18,905 nucleotides of DNA from Chloroflexota bacterium (GTDB lineage Bacteria; Chloroflexota; UBA5177; JANWHV01). Of this stretch, positions 13,711 to 18,905 are shown one piece after another. The position numbers were made by a program, and so were the translations under genes. The notes beneath the pieces were generated by a model. That model made no database searches. It worked only from the letters and a program-made list of their open reading frames with translations, and had not been told where the DNA came from. The stretch lies in contig JAQBPC010000078.1 in the NCBI GenBank assembly GCA_028287725.1, forward strand, positions 1 to 18,905. Reading direction: 5' to 3'. Within the stretch, counting starts at the first letter, position 1. The number at the start of each line of letters is the position of its first letter.

Positions 13711-15351
13711 ATGCATAACTCCGAGGGTGACAGCGAGATTCTCTTAACAGGCTCTCGCGTTTATACGGCGGATCCGATCAACCCCTGGGCGGAAGCGGTG
13801 CTTATTCGCGGCAATAGGCTAGCATTCGTGGGGCGTGAAGCGGACGCTCGTGCGTTGGCTGGATCGGCCGCCGAGCACATTCATACGTCCGGCGGACTCG
13901 TGTTGCCAGGCTTTAATGAGAGTCATGTGCATATGACGCTCGGGAGCCACGCCCTGGGTATCCTCAACCTTGCCGGCGCGCTTACGTTCGCCGCGATGGA
14001 AGATCGATTGCGCGACTACGCCGCAAGGCACCCTGAGAAGCCATGGATCGAGGCATACGGCCTGCCATATGAGCCCTTAAGCGGCCTTTCCGTGCCGCCT
14101 TGCAAGGCGCTCGATACGATAATTCCGGACCGTCCAGTTATTCTGAACGCAATCGACTACCATAGCTCCTGGGTCAACAGCGCTGCCCTTCGGCTGGCAG
14201 GCATCGAGCGCGGCGCAGAGCTGCCGCTGCCGAATGAAGTTGTCGTCGATGCAGACGGATTCGCGACCGGCATGCTCAAAGAGCGGTTGGCGCACGATTG
14301 CGTACTAAGGCACATCGCCGAGCCGACCGAGGCGCAGAAGGATGATGCTCTTCGCCGCGCCATGCAATATCTGAACAGCCTTGGCATCACCTCCGTGCAA
14401 AACATGGACGGCGATCTCGAGCGGTTGTTGCAATATGAGCGTCTGCGCGGCCGAGGCGAGCTTAGTGTGCGTGCCAGTCACTATCTGAACATCAGAAGGG
14501 CGGCGCATCGCGACCGATTGCCGGAGTTCGCCGAGCTCACGCGGAAATATTCGGATGACTGGAACTTCACAAATGGCATCAAGTTGTTTATCGACGGCGT
14601 GGTCGAAGCGAAGACGGCATTGATGCTAGAAGGCTACTCGGACGGGTCAGGGGAGACCGGCGTACCTGATATGGAACTTGAGGCGTACCACGACATTGTT
14701 GTCGAGGCCGATCGGCTGAACATAGACGTTGCGACGCATGCTATTGGCGATCGCGGCGTTCGTCTCACGCTCGATGCCTACGAAGATGCCCAGCGGGCAC
14801 ATGGTGGAAGCCGAAATCGACGGCATCGAGTGGAGCACATCGAGGTCGGAAATCCCACGGACATCCCACGATTCGCACGGCTCGGAGTAACCGCTTCGAT
14901 GCAACCGTATCACGCGGTACCGGGCGTAGACCCCGACGTGGCAACGTGGGCGAAAATGGTAGGGGCGGCGCGCGTTCCCTATGCGTTCCCGTGGCGCCGC
15001 CTGCTCGAGGCGGGTGCGGCAATGTCATTTGGCAGCGACTGGCCGGTCGTGACGCCTGATGTGCGTGACGGGCTTCGGGCCGCGGTAGCTCGCGAGTGCG
15101 TGGTCAACGCGGATTCAGGCGGCTGGCAGCCACAGCAGTGCGTAAGTCTTGCCCAAGCACTCGATGCCTACACATCCGGAGGCGCATACGCGGAACATCG
15201 CGAACAGTCGAAGGGCAAGCTTACAGCCGGCTTTCTGGCGGACGTTACGGTGTTAGGAGGTAACCTCTTCAAGCTGCGCCCTTCAGAATACGTAGCCGTT
15301 CCAGTGCAGCTCACGATCCTGGACGGACGCGTCGTTCATCGAGCGGGCTAA
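13711..15351 (+). CDS. YtcJ-like amidohydrolase (amidohydrolase_3 family)
   Basis: 546 residues, a cytoplasmic metal-dependent hydrolase of the amidohydrolase superfamily. N-terminal and C-terminal segments make the small beta-sandwich, and the TIM barrel holds the metal ligands: the SHVH pair (His72/His74) in PGFNESHVH, Lys291 in GIKLFIDG, His343 in THAIGDRG, His376 in RVEHIEVG, and Asp443 in SFGSDWPV. Members of this group hydrolyse amides, formamides or N-acyl compounds, and the substrate here cannot be told. Length is normal for YtcJ-like proteins. ATG 13711 is chosen because GAGGGGG sits just upstream at 13701-13707; TTG 13699 would include the ribosome site in the protein. It has no evident functional link to the glycan genes. 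Confidence 0.88.
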   Translation: MHNSEGDSEILLTGSRVYTADPINPWAEAVLIRGNRLAFVGREADARALAGSAAEHIHTSGGLVLPGFNESHVHMTLGSHALGILNLAGALTFAAMEDRLRDYAARHPEKPWIEAYGLPYEPLSGLSVPPCKALDTIIPDRPVILNAIDYHSSWVNSAALRLAGIERGAELPLPNEVVVDADGFATGMLKERLAHDCVLRHIAEPTEAQKDDALRRAMQYLNSLGITSVQNMDGDLERLLQYERLRGRGELSVRASHYLNIRRAAHRDRLPEFAELTRKYSDDWNFTNGIKLFIDGVVEAKTALMLEGYSDGSGETGVPDMELEAYHDIVVEADRLNIDVATHAIGDRGVRLTLDAYEDAQRAHGGSRNRRHRVEHIEVGNPTDIPRFARLGVTASMQPYHAVPGVDPDVATWAKMVGAARVPYAFPWRRLLEAGAAMSFGSDWPVVTPDVRDGLRAAVARECVVNADSGGWQPQQCVSLAQALDAYTSGGAYAEHREQSKGKLTAGFLADVTVLGGNLFKLRPSEYVAVPVQLTILDGRVVHRAG

Positions 15352-15383
15352 GTACGCCAAGGGCGGCAGGCTGTACGTTTGGA

Positions 15384-15418
15384 TGCGCCTGCGCCTGCGC
15401 CTGCGCCTGCGCCTGCGC
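15384..15418. repeat. Hexanucleotide tandem repeat (TGCGCC)5-6
   Basis: Five exact TGCGCC units at 15384-15413 and a partial sixth to 15418, in the gap after the amidohydrolase. It is a simple-sequence tract likely to vary in copy number by slippage. Short frames through it (Arg-Leu or Ala-Gln runs) are not credible genes. Confidence 0.85.
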
Positions 15419-15487
15419 GTGGCGGTGGCCCATCTGAACTGCTATCTGATGCCCACAACGCGCCGGCTTCGGTCGATACAGCTCAAG

Positions 15488-15523
15488 TACCGGCTGGCTA
15501 GCCATGGGTACCGCCAGCCGGTA
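15488..15523. terminator. 11-bp stem-loop between amidohydrolase and collagen-like gene
   Basis: TACCGGCTGGC (15488-15498) pairs exactly with GCCAGCCGGTA (15513-15523) around a 14-base loop. It lies 135 bases after the amidohydrolase stop. There is no T-run, so terminator function is plausible but not clear. The rest of 15352-15708 holds the hexanucleotide tract and no convincing gene. Confidence 0.5.
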
Positions 15524-15708
15524 GCGAACCGTCCAGGGCATTTGCTGGTCCGCGCGGCGCCTTGTTCCACGATTCCGATGGATGCGCAGGCACAAACGCC
15601 ATTTGGACCTACTGTTATGGACACTGTCTGCGAGGAGGGTGTATTCTAGCGGAAACGGATGCCGGCGTGTTACTCGTCAACTGTATCCGTCCGGTGGAAG
15701 GACTGAAA

Positions 15709-17037
15709 GTGGACGCAGGTGGCCGCGATGCGCTCGATCAACCGGCAATAGCCGGTTTCCAAGACGATGCCAGGTTACATACACAGCAGGCACAGATTGC
15801 GTCACTGCAGGCACGGCTCACGGCACTAGAGGCGCGGCAACCAATTCCAGCCGCTCGACGCACCCAAACGCGGCTATGGCGAGGTGGCGTGGTAGCGTCG
15901 CTCCTGGTCCTCTTACTTGGAACAAACGCGCTTGCCGCCAACCCTAGCCCAAACTCAGTGCTGCGTGCCTGCTACACCGTCGACAAGCACGGGCTGCCTG
16001 GAACCCGCCTACGCCTGATCGACCCCACGAGGCAGCACTGTGGGCACGATGAACTGGCAATCAGCTGGAACCAGCGCGGACTACAGGGTGTCGCGGGAAC
16101 GGCAGGACCGGCAGGAGCAAAAGGGGCAGCCGGCGTACCCGGCCCGGCCGGGGCGCAGGGACCTGCTGGCGCAACCGGCCCAGTGGGACCGCGTGGACTC
16201 CAGGGAGATCCCGGTATACCCGGTGTTGCAGGCCCGCAGGGTCCAGGCGGAGCGCTAGGCCCGATAGGTCTTCAGGGCATCCAAGGTCCCATGGGCGTCC
16301 AGGGCCCCAAGGGCGACGCGGGTGCGCGAGGTCTAACAGGCAACACTGGAGCGTTGGGGCCAGTTGGCCCAGCCGGCGCTACCGGGCCGACGGGTGCGAC
16401 GGGTCCCATGGGCCCAACTGGAGCTGTGGGGCCGACGGGTCCTTCCGGCCCGATAGGTCTCACAGGGCTTCAGGGGCCGACTGGACCAACAGGGCCGACC
16501 GGCGCGACCGGCCCGGTCGGAGCGACAGGCCCTGATGGCGCGACGGGACCTCTGGGACCGAGCGGACCGCAAGGGCTGACAGGTGCGTCAGGTCCGATAG
16601 GGCCTAGCGGACCAACAGGCCCTACTGGAGCAACGGGTCCGATTGGGCCACAGACCTCTGGAATTACCTGCCACGCGGAGTGCGCCAATATCTTTAACAT
16701 TAGCGCACCGTTGTCGTTCTTGGTGCAGGCCAACCTGAGTTCTGCCAACCTAAGCGGCATGGATCTTACCGGCTCCAACCTGACCAGCGCCAACCTCAGC
16801 GGCGCCAACTTGCAGAGCACCATCCTCATCAGCGCCAACCTAACCGGTGCCGACCTGTCCAATGTAATCGATCTAGCCGCCGTCGATTTTTCCAACGCTA
16901 ACCTGACCAACGCCAACCTGGCAGGTGCGAAGAACGCACCGACGACGAATTCCGGAACGATCTGGAGTAACACCATCTGTCCCGACACCACGAACAGTGA
17001 CGCGAACGGTGGAACCTGTGTTGGGCACTTCCAGTAA
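15709..17037 (+). CDS. Membrane-anchored collagen-like protein with pentapeptide-repeat tail
   Basis: 443 residues from GTG 15709. Order: a short coiled coil (about 24-44, heptad-like IASLQARLTALEARQ); a basic stretch and one membrane helix or uncleaved signal (58-76, VVASLLVLLLGTNALA); a small Cys-containing domain (about 78-122) with ACYTVDK and a LAISWNQ end of the type often preceding bacterial collagen repeats; 64 uninterrupted Gly-X-Y triplets (124-315), rich in GPT, GAT and GPA; then a pentapeptide-repeat segment (about 340-407, A(N/D)L-x-x units); and a Cys-containing end TICPDTTNSDANGGTC. It should form an extracellular trimeric triple helix capped by a beta-helix. GTG 15709 follows GGAAGGA with good spacing. 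The frame is open to TTG 15562, but that extension is Cys-rich and not protein-like. The role is probably structural or adhesive. Confidence 0.85.
   Translation: MDAGGRDALDQPAIAGFQDDARLHTQQAQIASLQARLTALEARQPIPAARRTQTRLWRGGVVASLLVLLLGTNALAANPSPNSVLRACYTVDKHGLPGTRLRLIDPTRQHCGHDELAISWNQRGLQGVAGTAGPAGAKGAAGVPGPAGAQGPAGATGPVGPRGLQGDPGIPGVAGPQGPGGALGPIGLQGIQGPMGVQGPKGDAGARGLTGNTGALGPVGPAGATGPTGATGPMGPTGAVGPTGPSGPIGLTGLQGPTGPTGPTGATGPVGATGPDGATGPLGPSGPQGLTGASGPIGPSGPTGPTGATGPIGPQTSGITCHAECANIFNISAPLSFLVQANLSSANLSGMDLTGSNLTSANLSGANLQSTILISANLTGADLSNVIDLAAVDFSNANLTNANLAGAKNAPTTNSGTIWSNTICPDTTNSDANGGTCVGHFQ
16078..16653 (+). repeat. Gly-X-Y coding repeat (64 triplets)
   Basis: A 576-bp region with a 9-base GGN-periodic pattern encoding an unbroken collagen-like stretch. 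The codons vary (ggc/gga/ggg/ggt), so the tract is selected at protein level rather than being a recent DNA expansion. It also creates long antisense Gly-Pro frames that are artefacts. Confidence 0.9.
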
Positions 17038-17227
17038 TGGTAGTGGCCGATTACCGCTAGCAAACGAGCTGCCTAAGCGGACGCAATGCCCGGCAATTTC
17101 GCGCAACCGAGCCTGAATAGATGTGTTCGGTCGATGCGCGAAGCGTGGGGCTGGAAAGGCTAGCCGTGCGACAGGGTGCAGTTGGCTAGCAAAGAGCTCC
17201 TTGGACAATTGGAGTAAGGTGAGCAGG

Positions 17228-17258
17228 AAATACCCTTCCGATTTCGGAGGGGTATTTT
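17228..17258. terminator. Stem-loop beside the tRNA-Lys remnant
   Basis: AAATACCCTTCCG pairs with CGGAGGGGTATTT (13 pairs, one G-T) around a 4-base ATTT loop. It lies immediately after the degenerate tRNA copy on the minus strand, the position a tRNA terminator would take. On the plus strand it ends in TATTTTCT and could also end the collagen-like transcript 190 bases upstream. Bases 17038-17227 hold nothing else recognised. Confidence 0.7.
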
Positions 17259-17261
17259 CTC

Positions 17262-17337
17262 AGGTGAGCCACTCGAGACTCGAACTCGGAACCCATTGGA
17301 TAGGAGTCCCTATTCGGGCCAAATTGCAGCATGCCTA
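17262..17337 (-). pseudogene. Degenerate tRNA-Lys copy (putative distal attachment site)
   Basis: The T-arm and the 3' side of the anticodon arm match the functional tRNA-Lys at 18591-18666 (25 identical bases at 17274-17298, plus GAGTC of the anticodon region). The acceptor/T stem has changes, the 3' end reads CCT rather than CCA, and the anticodon-stem and D-arm side are scrambled with only short matches (GCCAA, TTG, AGC). It cannot fold as a functional tRNA. Confidence 0.7.
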
Positions 17338-17540
17338 ACAATATCGCTTCAACAGTATTTCGAGATGTCCGCAGGGCGCCGTGTAGCCCTTCGAATCGCA
17401 TTGTGATGTGCTCTTTGGACCATTAATGGACCACGGCTGACCTCGCCAATCCACGATGATGTATTTAGCTTTGGTCCCCCGGTACTTCTAGATGTTGTTT
17501 CTCCTCGTCACCTTCCGGTGCACCTTATTCGCTGTGCTGC
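17338..17540. other. Gap between att-like tRNA remnant and the nuclease-like gene
   Basis: About 200 bases with no credible gene. A CCATTAATGG palindrome flanked by GGACC direct repeats lies around 17417-17432. Small frames at the end are shadows of the minus-strand gene. Confidence 0.4.
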
Positions 17541-18173
17541 CTATTGTGCGCTCTCGGGCACTCCTCGTGCCGCATCCAGAACTGTGGCGTGCAGATCCTG
17601 CCAGGTTACTGCAACAGGCGCGTGGCGAAGCACCGTGGCATATCCGATCGATCGCGCGCTGTGGGCTCGCAGCACCGATGCTTGTAGCACCCGGAATTCC
17701 CATTGCGACAGGTCCAATGCGTTGTAGCTAAGCGGATCCTTACAGATCTGGACTGCAAAGACAAAGATATTGGCTCTAATTTCCCGTTCGCTCCCCAAAA
17801 ATTCGGCGCCGTCGTCCGACAATGGCAAACCCGAGAGGCGTCCAAAGCTGATCGCGGATAGCTTGCGCTGACGCCAACTCTGGCAGTAGCCCGACGACTT
17901 CACCTCAATAGTGATCCCTTCCGCCGATCGTACGTCATGAGGAGCCCATTCGACGCGAAACGGCGCCGGATCGCGCATGGCCAGCGCGACAAGGTATTCA
18001 GCCAAAAGTGGCCGGATCGTGTTCATGCGCAGGTCGCTGAGCGCCCAGCGCCAGAAGTCGATCACATGTTTGCCCGTACCAGGCAAGTCCTCTGCACCAT
18101 CCAACCTCTGCGCCGGCAGAAAATCTAGCCAAGGCAGAGTGCCAGTTGGCTCCGGCTGCTCGTCTTTAGACAT
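17541..18173 (-). CDS. PD-(D/E)XK nuclease-like protein of unknown role
   Basis: A 210-residue soluble protein with no signal or membrane segment. It shows the pattern of the PD-(D/E)XK nuclease fold: an N-terminal helix with RPLLAEYLVALAM (Glu59), a strand with VEWAPHDV (Asp80), and the core ITIEVKSSGYCQSW with the E-x-K pair Glu90 and Lys92. This is followed by a basic segment (RQRKLSAISF) and a strand ANIFVFAVQ typical of the fold's later beta strands. Similar uncharacterised proteins with a FWRWALSDLRMNT-like segment are, as far as I recall, common in Actinobacteria and Chloroflexota. ATG 18173 follows a good GAGGTAGGTGA ribosome site. As the sole intact cargo of a tRNA-bounded element, it may be a restriction or defence nuclease or an element-maintenance protein. 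No methyltransferase partner is present. Confidence 0.65.
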   Translation of the reverse strand: MSKDEQPEPTGTLPWLDFLPAQRLDGAEDLPGTGKHVIDFWRWALSDLRMNTIRPLLAEYLVALAMRDPAPFRVEWAPHDVRSAEGITIEVKSSGYCQSWRQRKLSAISFGRLSGLPLSDDGAEFLGSEREIRANIFVFAVQICKDPLSYNALDLSQWEFRVLQASVLRAHSARSIGYATVLRHAPVAVTWQDLHATVLDAARGVPESAQ

Positions 18174-18414
18174 TCACCTACCTCGTTGGTTTTCTCGCTC
18201 AAACACACGGGTTAGACGCAGTCGCCACGGACTCGGAAGTGCCCAGATGTGTGGCCGATATTGCCATATCGTACGCAGTCTACCCTCGGCGCAACTCTTC
18301 CATCTCAGCTGGGCTTCGCCAAAAGTGCTACCGCCGGTTAAGTTCGGCGCGTAACGTGGAACACCTTGAACGACGGTGGGAAGACCGAATCCCCTGGCGC
18401 ATCATTTGCTGTAA

Positions 18415-18513
18415 TCTTCTCAAATCACACCTGACACCTACGCACATCTTTTGCCACGCATGGAGGAACATGCTGCTGAGGCAATAGAATTGGCGCTTTC
18501 ACGAGGCGCATAA
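18415..18513 (+). pseudogene. C-terminal remnant of a tyrosine recombinase (phage-type integrase)
   Basis: The frame SSQITPDTYAHLLPRMEEH continues with an Ala/Glu-rich helix to TAA 18511-18513. A HSS-x-x-T-x-DTYxHLLPxM-EEAA ending is typical of phage-type tyrosine integrases, with the catalytic Tyr in DTYAHLLP. A stop codon at 18412-18414 and no recognisable integrase sequence upstream (18174-18411) show that the catalytic Arg/His parts are lost. It lies about 80 bases from the tRNA 3' end, where an integrase gene of an integrated element belongs. The rest of 18174-18411 holds no gene that I recognise. Confidence 0.65.
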
Positions 18514-18559
18514 ATGACGATTGGAGCACTTTGGGACCACCGAGCCAATTTAGGTGCAA

Positions 18560-18587
18560 AAAAACCCTCCAGAATTGGAGGGTTTTT
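18560..18587 (-). terminator. Intrinsic terminator of tRNA-Lys
   Basis: AAAAACCCTCCA (18560-18571) pairs with TGGAGGGTTTTT (18576-18587) around loop GAAT. Read on the minus strand, it starts 3 bases after the tRNA CCA end and finishes in a T7 run, a textbook rho-independent terminator. The A/T symmetry makes it bidirectional. Confidence 0.9.
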
Positions 18588-18590
18588 CTC

Positions 18591-18666
18591 TGGTGAGCCG
18601 CCCGAGACTCGAACTCGGAACCCATTGATTAAGAGTCAATTGCTCTGCCAATTGAGCTAGCGGCCC
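18591..18666 (-). tRNA. tRNA-Lys (anticodon CTT)
   Basis: 76 bases including an encoded CCA. The acceptor stem GGGCCGC pairs with GCGGCTC (one G-T). The D-arm is CTAGCTCAATTGGCAGAG. The anticodon loop CTCTTAA gives CTT between ATTGA and TCAAT stems. The T-arm CCGAG-TTCGAGT-CTCGG is perfect and the discriminator base is A. All canonical elements are intact, so integration at its 3' half has preserved function. Confidence 0.95.
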
Positions 18667-18675
18667 GTCTCAAAA

Positions 18676-18703
18676 GGTACATGAGGCAGTGGTAAAGCGT
18701 CAA
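18676..18703 (-). promoter_or_regulatory. Possible tRNA-Lys promoter
   Basis: On the minus strand TTGACG (18698-18703) matches a -35 box, and TGTACC (18676-18681) after a 16-base spacer is a weak -10. It ends 9 bases before the tRNA 5' end. Just upstream, CTTCTC/GAGAAG (18706-18721) forms a small hairpin after selA. Confidence 0.4.
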
Positions 18704-18741
18704 GGCTTCTCACCAGAGAAGGGCTGATTGGTACCTGCCTG

Positions 18742-18905
18742 TTAGACGTGTGCGCCTAATGCTGCGCGTAACGCCTCGACAACCGCGATATCTTGCGATG
18801 GCAGCACTGTGCGCGGGTCGAGCAGAAGCGCTCCGTCCTCGACACGTCCAAGTATTGGGGTGGCGGCGTGTCGAAGCTCGGTCGCGACGTGTGATGCCCA
18901 GCCTC
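18742..18905 (-). CDS. selA: Selenocysteine synthase SelA, C-terminal end (partial)
   Basis: The last 54 codons of a gene entering from the right end. The protein ends with a TPILGRVEDGALLLDPRTV segment followed by LPSQD and an Ala-rich helix. The pattern P-I-x-x-R-V-E-D-G-x-L-L-L-D-x-R-T-V-L-P is characteristic of the C-terminus of L-seryl-tRNA(Sec) selenium transferase, the PLP enzyme converting Ser-tRNA(Sec) to Sec-tRNA(Sec). The stop TAA is at 18742-18744. The catalytic lysine region lies outside the window. Its presence suggests selenoprotein synthesis in this organism. The neighbouring tRNA is Lys, not Sec. Confidence 0.75.
   Translation of the reverse strand, partial: GWASHVATELRHAATPILGRVEDGALLLDPRTVLPSQDIAVVEALRAALGAHV

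Larger units (their letters stand above)
17262..18627. mobile_element. Decayed mini integrative element at tRNA-Lys
   Basis: Bounded by direct copies of the 3' half of tRNA-Lys: 17274-17298 and 18603-18627 are identical over 25 bases and match at 45 of 51 positions over the wider stretch, 1,329 bases apart in the same orientation. Next to the intact tRNA lies the C-terminal end of a tyrosine recombinase (18415-18513), the usual place for an integrase. The only intact cargo seen is the PD-(D/E)XK-like gene. The two tRNA copies are followed by unrelated terminator stems, as expected if one came from the chromosome and the other with the element. A tandem tRNA duplication that decayed is an alternative, but the integrase end argues for integration. 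Confidence 0.6.

Noticed and set aside
15383..15649. Arg-Leu-repeat and antisense Ala-Gln-repeat frames
   Set aside because: They are translations of the TGCGCC simple repeat and have no other protein-like sequence.
15562..15708. N-terminal extension of the collagen-like protein from TTG 15562
   Set aside because: The extension is Cys-rich with no conserved feature and a poor start, while GTG 15709 has a clear ribosome site and begins just before the coiled coil.
16078..16653. Periodic repeat resembling an array, with long antisense Gly-Pro frames (e.g. minus 16470-17063)
   Set aside because: The period is 9 bases with variable third positions and encodes collagen Gly-X-Y triplets on the plus strand. 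There are no constant repeats or unique spacers as in CRISPR, and antisense frames are by-products.
17262..17337. Second functional tRNA gene
   Set aside because: The T-arm is good, but the anticodon and D arms do not fold and the 3' end is not CCA, so it is a remnant.
18239..18487. 82-codon plus-strand frame in the element
   Set aside because: No recognisable motif; it runs out of frame across the integrase tail, which is the frame with clear family similarity.

Overview
The window looks like an accessory segment of a moderately high-GC bacterial chromosome. The probable source is a Chloroflexota-like (or less likely actinobacterial) soil or thermal organism. This rests only on gene content: a PPOX/F420-type flavoprotein, polyprenyl-phosphate sugar enzymes, secreted GH5 enzymes with Ser/Thr/Pro/Ala linkers, a collagen-like protein with a pentapeptide-repeat tail, and a selA end. 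The genus cannot be read from the sequence.

Layout. At 1-542 are the 3' end of a nucleotidyltransferase-like gene and a PPOX-class oxidoreductase. 543-1116 has no convincing gene, only short inverted repeats. 1117-6178 is a tightly packed plus-strand operon: a DPM1-like polyprenyl-phosphate sugar synthase, a GtrA-family membrane protein (4-base overlap), an XagB/BcsA-like processive GT2 carrying a C-terminal GAF domain (1-base overlap), and a GT39-like membrane glycosyltransferase. 6322-13210 encodes three exported or membrane-anchored proteins: a PQQ-like beta-propeller protein and two paralogous GH5 glycosidases that face each other across a strong stem-loop. All three end in the same ~180-residue module, found twice in the propeller protein. 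13711-15351 is a YtcJ-like amidohydrolase. 15709-17037 is a membrane-anchored collagen-like/pentapeptide-repeat protein. 17228-18666 is a small, decayed integrative element in the 3' part of a tRNA-Lys(CTT) gene: a degenerate tRNA copy at the far end, one PD-(D/E)XK-like protein inside, and the C-terminal remnant of a tyrosine recombinase next to the intact tRNA. The window ends in the 3' end of selA.

How it may work together (inference). The first part resembles the GtrB-GtrA-transferase logic: load a sugar on polyprenyl phosphate, flip it, transfer it outside. A polysaccharide-type GT2 with a fused sensor-like domain is inserted into that set. The following secreted GH5 enzymes and the shared module suggest a cell-surface glucan/exopolysaccharide locus in which the module binds the polymer or holds proteins at the surface. 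The least described points are the GT2-GAF fusion, the recurring module, and the mini-element at tRNA-Lys.
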